A stretch of DNA of 64,000 bases from Rhodoferax sp. (GTDB lineage Bacteria > Pseudomonadota > Gammaproteobacteria > Burkholderiales > Burkholderiaceae_C): NCBI GenBank assembly GCA_031291305.1, contig JARLJH010000039.1, forward strand, positions 62,001 to 126,000, read 5' to 3'. The notes under the pieces are model-generated. The model was given only the letters and a program-made list of their open reading frames with translations. It was not told the origin of the DNA and did no database searches. Position 1 is the first letter of the stretch, and each line of letters opens with the position of its first letter. Below are positions 57,090 to 64,000 of the stretch, one piece after another. The position numbers and the translations under genes were made by a program.

Positions 57090-57698
57090 CGCCAGATCTG
57101 CCTGCAGTTGCTGCGCCGACTCAAAATGAATGCCCTGCCAACCCAGCGACTGAGCCGCCTTGACGTTGGCTTTCAGATCATCAATAAAAACGGTGCGCTC
57201 AGGCACCAGCCCATACCGGCTATGCAGCAGTTGGTAAATGGCCAGGTCAGGCTTGATATGCAGCACATCACCCGAAAAGATGCCGCCATCAAACCACTGC
57301 AAGAACGGATAACGTTCTTCCAGCAGACGGGCGTAGGGTATAGGCATGTTCGACAGGTAATACAGGCCTTGGACGCCATCTCCCGCCTGTCGCCGTTGAT
57401 GCAGTTGCAGGAGCACCGCGACCGTTTCCTCAATGGGGGTCAATCGCTCACCAATGCCGTGTACCAGATCACCCATGGGCTCCAGCGGCAAATCCAGTCT
57501 ATGGGCGGTGCGCGCTATCACCACATCCGCGTCCAGCACGCCACGGTCGAAGTCATGCCAGTCCGGATGGCCAAAAATCTGGTGCACCAGATGTGCGGCC
57601 TCTTCATGGGTGTGAACCTGCTGCGGGAAAGTCTGCAGAAGCAAGGCACCGGGCTGCCAGGAGAACAACACGGCGCCGAAGTCAAAAACGATATTCAT
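57075..57698 (-). CDS. HAD-superfamily hydrolase (YihX-like)
   Basis: A 207-residue phosphatase-like protein. Motif I is FDFGAV, with nucleophile Asp6 but Gly instead of the usual second acid, as in the YihX group (FDLGNV). Motif II is YYLSNMP, motif III is HIKPDLAIY and motif IV is FIDDLKAN. YihX proteins act on alpha-glucose-1-phosphate and other sugar phosphates, so a sugar phosphatase is plausible but unproven. ATG 57698 overlaps the upstream stop as ATGA, showing co-translation with the YcaQ-type gene. Confidence 0.85.
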   Translation of the reverse strand: MNIVFDFGAVLFSWQPGALLLQTFPQQVHTHEEAAHLVHQIFGHPDWHDFDRGVLDADVVIARTAHRLDLPLEPMGDLVHGIGERLTPIEETVAVLLQLHQRRQAGDGVQGLYYLSNMPIPYARLLEERYPFLQWFDGGIFSGDVLHIKPDLAIYQLLHSRYGLVPERTVFIDDLKANVKAAQSLGWQGIHFESAQQLQADLALLGL

Positions 57699-58945
57699 GT
57701 TTGAATGCTTTCCATCATCACAGTTTTCAATGCACGTCGCATGGGCACCGCCAGCTTGGTTGAGTGGGTTTGAGACAGTTTGACCTCGGGTGTGCCATGC
57801 CACAAGGCGCATTGCCCAATGGCGCGGGACACCGCCTGCACCTGTGCATCGCTCCACACCAGGCCGGGCTGGGCAAACAAGGACTTGACCTCAAACACCC
57901 CTTGGGCGCGATGCGCCTTGGCATCCAGCCGCCCAATCAATTGTCCGCGGCACAGAATGGGCAACACGAAATAGCCATACACCCGCTTGGGCTCGGGCGT
58001 ATAGCACTCCAGCCGGTAGTCAAAGTCAAACAGGGTGGCGGCGCGCTCGCGGTCCCACACCACCGGGTCAAAGGGCGACAGCACCGTCGTGTAAGTGGGC
58101 TCCAACTTGCCCGCCACGGCCATTTTCAGCAAGCCCGCCTGACTGGCGTGCACATAGCCGGGTGCGGCCCAGCCCTCCACGTCAACGCGCAACAAACAAG
58201 CTTGATCCACCAGCGCATCCAGATCGGCATCTTTCAAGCGTGGCTTCATGCGAAAGTAGTCGTTGATCCAGCGCGCCTGGGTGACGCCCAGCGCGGCAAC
58301 GGATCTCTCGATAAACTGCTGGCGCACGGTTTCATGCGCCATCTCACCGGCTGGCACGCTGGCCAGCTGCGGTGCCACGCGTTCAGCCAGGTCATAGACG
58401 CGCTGAAACCGTTCGCGCCGGGCCACCATCAATTCGCCATAGGCAAACAGCGCCTCCAGCCAACGCTTTTCATCCTTCCAGCCCCACCAGGCGCTGGCCC
58501 GATCATCCTTGCGCTCAAAATCAGAGGATTTCACCGCGCCGTTTTGGCGGATGTGATCCAGCAACTTGTCTAGGTGCTCACGCTGCTGGGTGTGCGTCTT
58601 GCGGGCACTGGTCAGGCCCCAATGTTGGCGCGCCTGCCGGTTGTAGCTGCGATGCAGCAGCAAGTCGCCCATGGGGGCAAAGCAGGCTTCGTGCGCCCAG
58701 GTTTCAAACAGCTTGCCAGTCGCCAATGCATCGTCCAGCCACGTTGGCGGGTAAGCCCCCAGCCTGGAAAACAGCACCAGATACGGGCTGCGCGCCACCA
58801 CATGAATGGTGTCAATCTGCAGCAATGCCATGCGTGAAACGCAGGCCCGCAGACTGGCCGGGGTGGCTGACTTGACTGGCGGCTGCAACAATCCCTGCGC
58901 CGCCAAGTGCAAAGCACGGGCCTGTTCCAGGGTCAGCGCCACCAT
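57695..58945 (-). CDS. YcaQ/AlkX-type winged-helix DNA glycosylase family protein
   Basis: A 416-residue HTH_42 protein. The N-terminal motif LLQIDTIHVVARSPYLVLFSRLG contains the QxD pair (Gln43, Asp45) that acts in E. coli YcaQ, an interstrand-crosslink glycosylase. It continues with FETWAHEACFAPM, WWGWKDEKRWLEALF, LSPFDPVVWDRERAATLFDFDYRLECY and PILCRGQLIGRLDAK, all family features. ATG 58945 and an in-frame GTG at 58951 are both possible starts. It forms a coupled pair with the HAD gene. Confidence 0.87.
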   Translation of the reverse strand: MVALTLEQARALHLAAQGLLQPPVKSATPASLRACVSRMALLQIDTIHVVARSPYLVLFSRLGAYPPTWLDDALATGKLFETWAHEACFAPMGDLLLHRSYNRQARQHWGLTSARKTHTQQREHLDKLLDHIRQNGAVKSSDFERKDDRASAWWGWKDEKRWLEALFAYGELMVARRERFQRVYDLAERVAPQLASVPAGEMAHETVRQQFIERSVAALGVTQARWINDYFRMKPRLKDADLDALVDQACLLRVDVEGWAAPGYVHASQAGLLKMAVAGKLEPTYTTVLSPFDPVVWDRERAATLFDFDYRLECYTPEPKRVYGYFVLPILCRGQLIGRLDAKAHRAQGVFEVKSLFAQPGLVWSDAQVQAVSRAIGQCALWHGTPEVKLSQTHSTKLAVPMRRALKTVMMESIQT

Positions 58946-58983
58946 CGGCACCCAGCCTTAGCGGGACACCAACATATCCGGCA

Positions 58984-60552
58984 TCAGGTGCGCAGTTTGG
59001 CCAGCAGACCGGCGGTGGAGCCGTCCAACCCGGTGGCATCACCGCTGCCCAGGCGGGCTTGCACTTCTTTCGCCAGCACCTTGCCCAGTTCGACGCCCCA
59101 CTGGTCAAAGCTGTTGATGCCCCAGAGTGAGCCGCTAACAAACACGCGGTGCTCCTGCAAGGCAATCAGCGCGCCCAGAGTGGTGGGGCTGAGTTCATCC
59201 AGCAGCAAGAAGCTGCTAGGCCGGTTGCCGGGGAAATTTTTGTGACCGCCTGCATCGGCTTTGCCCAGCATCAACGCCTGCGCCTGCGCCAGCACATTGG
59301 CCAGCAGCAGCGTGTGGTGGCCGGGCAGGCTGTGTTTGGCCTTTTTGACCGCCACAAACTCAACCGGCACCACATCCGTCCCCTGGTGCAACATCTGAAA
59401 ATAAGCATGCTGGCCATTGGTGCCGGGCTCGCCCCAGATCACCGGCGAGGTGCCATACGGCAACGCCTCACCGTGGGCATCTACCTGTTTGCCATTGCTT
59501 TCCATCTCCAGCTGTTGCAGGTAGGCCGGATAGCGTTTGAGGGCACAGTGGTAGGGCGCCACGCTGCGGCTGGTGAACTTGTGAAAGTTGCGGTACCAGA
59601 CGTCCAGCAACCCCAAACGCACCGGCAGGTTCTGCGCCAGCGGAGCGGTGCGAAAATGTTCGTCCATGTCATGCGCGCCCGCCAGAAACTCGCGGAAACC
59701 TTGCGCGCCAATGGCCATCGCCAACGGCAAGCCAATGGCCGACCACACCGAATAACGCCCGCCCACCCAGTCCCAAAACCCAAAGGTGGTGCTGATGCCA
59801 AAGGCATTGGCCGCCGCCACGTTGGTGGTCAACGCCGCAAAATGCCGCGCCACATTGGTGCCGCCTTTCGCATCAAACCATGCCTTGGCGGAGTGCGCGT
59901 TGGTCATGGTCTCGATGGTGGTGAAGGTTTTGCTGGCAATCAGGAACAGCGTGCTTTCAACCTTGACCTTTTTGAGCACCGCCGCCAATTCATGGCCGTC
60001 CACGTTGGAGACAAAATGAAACCGCTTACCGGGCGTGACATATTCGTCCAGCGCCAGCACCGCCATCTGCGGCCCCAGGTCCGATCCACCAATGCCGATG
60101 TTGACCACATCGGTGATGGCAGCGTCGGCGCGCACCACTTCGGCGTAGGCCAGCATGGCGTCCAGCGTGGCGTGGACTTCCGTCAACTCATTTGCTACGT
60201 TTTGTATATCTTCTCGCCCCTTATTCATAAGGGCTAGAGGCGGATTTCTTAATAACCAATGCATCACCGCACGGTGCTCGGTGTTGTTGATCTTTTCGCC
60301 TGCAAACATCGCCTCACGATGTGATTGCAGGCCGCTTTGCTGCGCCAGATCAAGCAACAAGGTTTGAGTTGCCTCGTCAATCAGGTTCTTGGACAGGTCA
60401 GCAAAGATGTGAGGCGCACTTTGGCTGAAAGCGCCAAAACGTTTCGGGTCGGCGGCAAAAGCCTCGCGCACATCGAATGCGCGACCTGCGGTGTCAAACA
60501 GGGTTTGCAGTGCACGCCAGGCAGGCGTGCGATCACATCTTGTGGTATTCAT
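58984..60552 (-). CDS. pgi: glucose-6-phosphate isomerase
   Basis: Interconverts glucose-6-phosphate and fructose-6-phosphate. The 522-residue product has IGIGGSDLGPQMA, SKTFTTIETMTNA, FGFWDWVGGRYSVWSAIGLP (PGI signature 1), GEPGTNGQHAYFQMLHQGT with catalytic Glu and His, and GINSFDQWGVELGK (signature 2). ATG 60552 is two bases after the tal stop, so tal-pgi are co-transcribed. A palindromic element at 60185-60255 is translated in frame as NPPLALMNKGREDIQNVAN, just before EVHATLDAM, in a region away from the active site. Confidence 0.96.
   Translation of the reverse strand: MNTTRCDRTPAWRALQTLFDTAGRAFDVREAFAADPKRFGAFSQSAPHIFADLSKNLIDEATQTLLLDLAQQSGLQSHREAMFAGEKINNTEHRAVMHWLLRNPPLALMNKGREDIQNVANELTEVHATLDAMLAYAEVVRADAAITDVVNIGIGGSDLGPQMAVLALDEYVTPGKRFHFVSNVDGHELAAVLKKVKVESTLFLIASKTFTTIETMTNAHSAKAWFDAKGGTNVARHFAALTTNVAAANAFGISTTFGFWDWVGGRYSVWSAIGLPLAMAIGAQGFREFLAGAHDMDEHFRTAPLAQNLPVRLGLLDVWYRNFHKFTSRSVAPYHCALKRYPAYLQQLEMESNGKQVDAHGEALPYGTSPVIWGEPGTNGQHAYFQMLHQGTDVVPVEFVAVKKAKHSLPGHHTLLLANVLAQAQALMLGKADAGGHKNFPGNRPSSFLLLDELSPTTLGALIALQEHRVFVSGSLWGINSFDQWGVELGKVLAKEVQARLGSGDATGLDGSTAGLLAKLRT
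60185..60255. repeat. palindromic element inside pgi
   Basis: Plus strand has CGCCCCTTAT-TC-ATAAGGGCTAGAGGCGGATTTC, a strong dyad. The right part is the same GGGCTAGAnGCnnATTTC tail as in intergenic copies 2 and 3. The minus strand stays open and is read as part of Pgi. Confidence 0.85.
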
Positions 60553-60554
60553 GG

Positions 60555-61502
60555 CTAATGCCCCAGCAAGAGTTGGTCTAATTTGGCGGCATCGGCACAA
60601 AACGCACGGATGCCCTCGGCCAGTTTTTCGGTGGCCATGGCGTCCTGGTTCAACGCGAAGCGGAAGCTGGCTTCGTCATAGTTCACCGGTGCCAAGTCCA
60701 GAGCCTGTGCCGCTTGCGCGTCCAATGCACGTGTCAACGGTGCGTTGGTGCCCGCCAGCGCGGCCAAGAGGTCCGGGCTGATGGTCAGCAGATCGCAACC
60801 GGCCAACGCTGTGATCTGACCCACGTTGCGAAAGCTCGCACCCATCACCTCGGTGGCAATGCCGAACTTTTTGTAGTAGTTGTAAATCTGCGTCACCGAT
60901 TTGACACCTGGGTCGTTGGCAAGCGCGTTGTCCGCCTCAACCCAGCCCGCACCGGCAGATTTCTTGTACCAGTCGTAAATCCGACCGACAAACGGAGAGA
61001 TCAATTGCACCTTGGCCTGGCCACATGCCACCGCCTGACAGAACGAAAAAAGCAAGGTCAGGTTGGTGTGAATGCCGCGGCGCTGCAATTCGGCAGCAGC
61101 CTGAATGCCTTCCCAGGTGGAGGCCACTTTGATCAACACGCGGTCGATGTGAATGCCCTCGGCCTGATACAGCTCAATGATGCGCTCGGCACGGGTGATG
61201 GTGGCACTGCTGTCAAAACTCAGGCGGGCATCGACCTCAGTCGACACACGCCCCGGAACGATGGACAAAATCTCGCAGCCAAAACGTACCAGCAGACGGT
61301 CGGTGATTTCGTCCAACGCACGGCCTTGAAAGCGGGTGGCAGTGTCCGTCAATAGAGACCGATATTCGGCCTTTTGCACCGCCTTGAGGATCAAGGACGG
61401 ATTGGTGGTGGCATCTGTCGGCTGGTAAGCCTCGATCTGCTTGAAGTCGCCAGTGTCGGCAACCACGGTCGTGAATTGTTTGAGTGCATCAAGTTGGTTC
61501 AT
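60555..61502 (-). CDS. tal: transaldolase
   Basis: Pentose-phosphate enzyme exchanging three-carbon units between sugar phosphates. The 315-residue class I aldolase has [26 protein letters not shown] and the Schiff-base lysine K125 in [13 protein letters not shown] (K132 in E. coli TalB). [17 protein letters not shown] and [13 protein letters not shown] follow. It diverges from zwf with a HexR-like operator in between and is followed by pgi. Confidence 0.97.
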   Translation of the reverse strand: MNQLDALKQFTTVVADTGDFKQIEAYQPTDATTNPSLILKAVQKAEYRSLLTDTATRFQGRALDEITDRLLVRFGCEILSIVPGRVSTEVDARLSFDSSATITRAERIIELYQAEGIHIDRVLIKVASTWEGIQAAAELQRRGIHTNLTLLFSFCQAVACGQAKVQLISPFVGRIYDWYKKSAGAGWVEADNALANDPGVKSVTQIYNYYKKFGIATEVMGASFRNVGQITALAGCDLLTISPDLLAALAGTNAPLTRALDAQAAQALDLAPVNYDEASFRFALNQDAMATEKLAEGIRAFCADAAKLDQLLLGH

Positions 61503-61576
61503 GTCGCCATTATCTAGCTGAGAAGCCCAGAAATTGTGTCAAAGCAACGCCAGTTACATGGTTTTGACGAAAAACA

Positions 61577-61591
61577 TGAAACTAAGTTACA
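61577..61591. promoter_or_regulatory. HexR-like operator between tal and zwf
   Basis: TGAAACT-A-AGTTACA is a 7-1-7 palindrome with one mismatch and resembles reported HexR sites (TGTAnT...AnTTACA). It lies 38 bp before zwf and 75 bp before tal, near the hexR gene. A KDPG-responsive HexR could control both directions. Confidence 0.6.
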
Positions 61592-61628
61592 GTCTCTGGC
61601 TAGTTTCTGCAACCACCATCACAACACC

Positions 61629-63083
61629 ATGAGCTTTGATTTAGTACTTTTCGGCGGCACCGGCGATCTTTGCTGGCGCAAGCTGATGCCTGCGCTGTTC
61701 CAGGCTTTCAAGCACGGCACGCTGCCGACGGGGGGGCGCATCATCGGCATTGGCCGAGATGATCTGAGTGACGAGCGCTACCGGGCGCAGATTGCCGCCC
61801 GATTTGACCAGGTTGAACTGGAAAAGCGCCCCAGCGACGATGAGTTTGAGCGCTTTGCTGCCTTGCTGGAATTTGTCAGCATGGACTTGTCCAAGCCAGA
61901 GCATTACACCTACCTGAAAAACAAACTGGACCAGCGCCAGGCCGACACGGTGGTGATGTACCTGGCCACCGCGCCCAACCTGTTTGCCACCATTGCCGAA
62001 CAACTGGGTGCGGCCGGACTCAACACGCCACATACCCGCATCGTGCTTGAAAAGCCGCTGGGACATGACCTGGCCAGTAACCGCGCCATCAACCACACGG
62101 TGGGACAGGTGTTCCCCGAGCAGCAGATCTACCGCATTGACCATTACCTGGGCAAACCCGCTGTTCAAAACCTGTTTGCCCTGCGTTTTGGCAACGCCCT
62201 GTTCGAGCCGTTGTGGCGACGTGAACACATTGCCAACATCCAGATCACCATTGCCGAGCAACTGGGCGTGGAAAAGCGCGGCGCGTTTTATGAGACCACG
62301 GGCGCCCTACGCGACATGGTGCAAAACCACGCGTTGCAACTGCTGTGTGCCATCGGCATGGAGCCGCCCATCAACTCGCACGCCGACGCCATTCGTGATG
62401 AAAAACTCAAGGTGCTGCGTTCCCTCAAGCCCTGGACGGCCGAGACCCTGGTGCAAGACGTGATGCGCGGCCAATACAGTGCTGGTGCCATTGGTGGCAT
62501 GGCCGTGCCCGGCTACCGCGAAGAGCTGGGCGTCAACCCGGCCAGCCAGACCGAAACCTTTGTGGCACTGCGCACCGAGATTTCCAACTGGCGCTGGGCG
62601 GGTGTGCCGTTTTACATCCGCACCGGCAAGCGTCTGGCCGGACGTGACGCGCGCATTGTGGTGAACTTCCGCCCCACACCGCACGCCATCTTCAACTCCC
62701 AAATCGGCATGGCCAACCGGCTGGTGATCAATCTGCAACCCAAAGACGGACTGGAGCTGCACCTGCTGGCTCAGGCGCAGGACAAACGCCAGAACTCCAA
62801 CAACCTGGCACCCGTGCAGCTTGATCTGGACTTTGACAAGCGCTTTGGTGCCGAGCGCGTCGGTGCTTATGAACGCCTGCTGCTCGACGTGATTGACGGT
62901 CGGTTGAACCTGTTCGTGCGCAGTGACGAGCAGGAAGAAGCCTGGCGTTGGGTCGAACCCATCTTGGATTACTGGCAGGCCGACACCCAAGGTCCGCGCC
63001 CCTACGCCAGCGGCACCTGGGGGCCCAGCGCGACCAGCGCGATGATCGCGCGCGACGGTTTTTGCTGGAGCGAGGAATGCTGA
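61629..63083 (+). CDS. zwf: glucose-6-phosphate 1-dehydrogenase
   Basis: Oxidises glucose-6-phosphate with NADP(+) or NAD(+), opening the oxidative pentose-phosphate and Entner-Doudoroff routes. The 484-residue product has the nucleotide motif LFGGTGDLCWRKLMPAL and the active-site RIDHYLGK. KRGAFYETTGALRDMVQNHALQ and WAGVPFYIRTGKRL follow. After RIDHYLGK the residue is Pro where most G6PDHs have Glu. ATG 61629 gives the normal N-terminus; an open extension of 31 codons upstream would cross the operator. hexR follows after 18 bp. Confidence 0.96.
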   Translation: MSFDLVLFGGTGDLCWRKLMPALFQAFKHGTLPTGGRIIGIGRDDLSDERYRAQIAARFDQVELEKRPSDDEFERFAALLEFVSMDLSKPEHYTYLKNKLDQRQADTVVMYLATAPNLFATIAEQLGAAGLNTPHTRIVLEKPLGHDLASNRAINHTVGQVFPEQQIYRIDHYLGKPAVQNLFALRFGNALFEPLWRREHIANIQITIAEQLGVEKRGAFYETTGALRDMVQNHALQLLCAIGMEPPINSHADAIRDEKLKVLRSLKPWTAETLVQDVMRGQYSAGAIGGMAVPGYREELGVNPASQTETFVALRTEISNWRWAGVPFYIRTGKRLAGRDARIVVNFRPTPHAIFNSQIGMANRLVINLQPKDGLELHLLAQAQDKRQNSNNLAPVQLDLDFDKRFGAERVGAYERLLLDVIDGRLNLFVRSDEQEEAWRWVEPILDYWQADTQGPRPYASGTWGPSATSAMIARDGFCWSEEC

Positions 63084-63101
63084 TCCCAACCCGCCTGCAT
63101 C

Positions 63102-63950
63102 ATGCTTGACCGTATCCGCGCCTGCCTACCCTCCCTGGCGCCCGCCGAGCAACGCGTGGGCAAACTGGTGCTGGCTGACCCACGTAGTTTTGCACTGCTG
63201 CCAGTCAGCGAACTGGCTGACCGTGCCCACGTCAGCAAACCCACCGTGGTGCGCTTTTGCCGCAGCGTCGGCTATGACGGTCTGTCGGACTTCAAGCTCA
63301 AGCTGGCGGGCAGTGTGAGCGAAGGCGTGCCCTTCATTCACCGCAGCGTCGATGTGGACGACAAAACCAGCGACATCATGGTGAAAGTCATTGACAACAC
63401 CGTCGCCGCGTTTTTGAAGTACCGCAATGATGCTTCCGTGGGTGCTATTGACAAGGCCGTAGCCGCCCTGGTGGCTGCATACAGCGCCGGGCGGCGGATC
63501 GAGTATTTTGGCGTCGGCAACTCCGGTATCGTGGCGCGCGATGCGCAGCACAAGTTCTTCAGACTCGGCATCAACGGCGTCGCCCATAGCGACGGCCACA
63601 TGCAGGTGATGAGCGCCTCGCTGATGCAGCGCGGTGACTGCGTCATTGTGATCAGCAACTCCGGGCGCACCCGGGATTTGATGGACTCATGTGACATTGC
63701 CCGAAAGAACGGTGCCACCACCATCGTGATCACCGCCAGCGGCTCGCCGCTGGCCAGCGCCGGGGACATCCATCTGGCGGCCGACCACCCCGAAGGCTAT
63801 GAACGCTACAGCCCGATGGTGTCACGCCTGCTGCATCTGATGATCATCGACATTCTGGCCACCTGTGTGGCGCTGCGCATTGGCAGCGACAAACTGCAAC
63901 CGTTGCTGCGCGAGATGAAGGACAACCTGCGCAGTAAACGCTACGCTTGA
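63102..63950 (+). CDS. hexR: HexR, RpiR-family regulator of central carbon metabolism
   Basis: A 282-residue regulator. The N-terminal RpiR HTH has LAPAEQRVGKLVLADP, SELADRAHVSKPTVVRFCRSVGY and FKLKLAG. The C-terminal SIS sugar-phosphate domain has IEYFGVGNSGIVARDAQHKF, VIVISNSGRTRDLMDSC and IVITASGSPLA. HexR commonly represses zwf, edd, eda and related genes and responds to KDPG. Location directly after zwf and the upstream palindrome fit this. A palindromic element starts 5 bp after the stop. Confidence 0.9.
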   Translation: MLDRIRACLPSLAPAEQRVGKLVLADPRSFALLPVSELADRAHVSKPTVVRFCRSVGYDGLSDFKLKLAGSVSEGVPFIHRSVDVDDKTSDIMVKVIDNTVAAFLKYRNDASVGAIDKAVAALVAAYSAGRRIEYFGVGNSGIVARDAQHKFFRLGINGVAHSDGHMQVMSASLMQRGDCVIVISNSGRTRDLMDSCDIARKNGATTIVITASGSPLASAGDIHLAADHPEGYERYSPMVSRLLHLMIIDILATCVALRIGSDKLQPLLREMKDNLRSKRYA

Positions 63951-63954
63951 CTTG

Positions 63955-64000
63955 CAAGCTTTTTTGGCCTCTAGCCCTTATGTCAAAAGGGCTAGTAGCT
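63955..64000. repeat. palindromic element copy 7 (cut by window end)
   Basis: TTTTTTGGCCTCTAGCCCTT-ATGTCA-AAAGGGCTAGTAGCT carries the dyad CTAGCCCTT/AAAGGGCTAG. It is directly downstream of hexR and is a likely terminator. It may continue beyond the window. Confidence 0.85.

Overview
The window looks like chromosome from a Burkholderiales bacterium, most likely a Comamonadaceae member close to Rhodoferax or Polaromonas. This is inferred from gene order (pilMNOPQ next to aroKB, mrcA-cyaY-lptM, engB-lpxL-metK, groESL with CIRCE), a uniform mid-to-high GC composition, and a short palindromic repeat family scattered through the region. No rRNA, tRNA, CRISPR array, transposase or phage gene was seen. 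Coding density is high and nearly every gene can be assigned to a family.

Layout. 1-8 kb (minus): type IV pilus operon pilM-N-O-P-Q, then an Ig-repeat lipoprotein, then aroK and the start of aroB. 8-18.5 kb: housekeeping and envelope genes (mrcA, cyaY, lptM, msrPQ, a cytochrome c4, engB, two LpxL-type acyltransferases, metK, a PlsC-type acyltransferase). 18.5-32.8 kb: the SOS mutasome genes dnaE2 and imuA-imuB, each with its own LexA box, separated by a xylose/monosaccharide module (gguB, gguA, chvE-like binding lipoprotein, xylA, ROK regulator, xylB). 33-36.2 kb: an unrecognised EF-hand membrane protein and a Bcr/CflA-type exporter. 36.4-53 kb: a complete hexuronate island. 53-55.6 kb: groES-groEL. 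55.6-64 kb: an outer-membrane-type protein, a hydrolase, a HAD protein, a YcaQ-type protein, then pgi, tal, zwf and hexR.

How the genes work together. The uronate island has TRAP uptake (dctPQM). Its glucuronate branch is uxaC-uxuB-uxuA and its galacturonate branch is uxaC-uxaB-uxaA. An unsaturated-uronate branch is kdgF-kduI-kduD. These meet at KDG, which goes through kdgK (two PfkB kinases) and eda. A KdgR-type IclR regulator is encoded inside, and KdgR-like palindromes sit at its promoters. Xylose enters through XylA/XylB. Pgi, Tal, Zwf and HexR link these sugars to the pentose-phosphate and Entner-Doudoroff routes.

Most unusual signal. A roughly 50-60 bp palindromic element occurs at least a dozen times. 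Besides intergenic, terminator-like copies, related copies lie inside the reading frames of dnaE2, imuB (twice), uxuB and pgi, and one forms the C-terminal tail of msrQ. All of these frames stay open. This resembles in principle the protein-inserted palindromic elements of Rickettsia, but here in a beta-proteobacterium. A second point is that the usually contiguous imuA-imuB-dnaE2 cassette is split by the xylose genes, and dnaE2 carries a 48-bp near-perfect palindrome around its LexA box.
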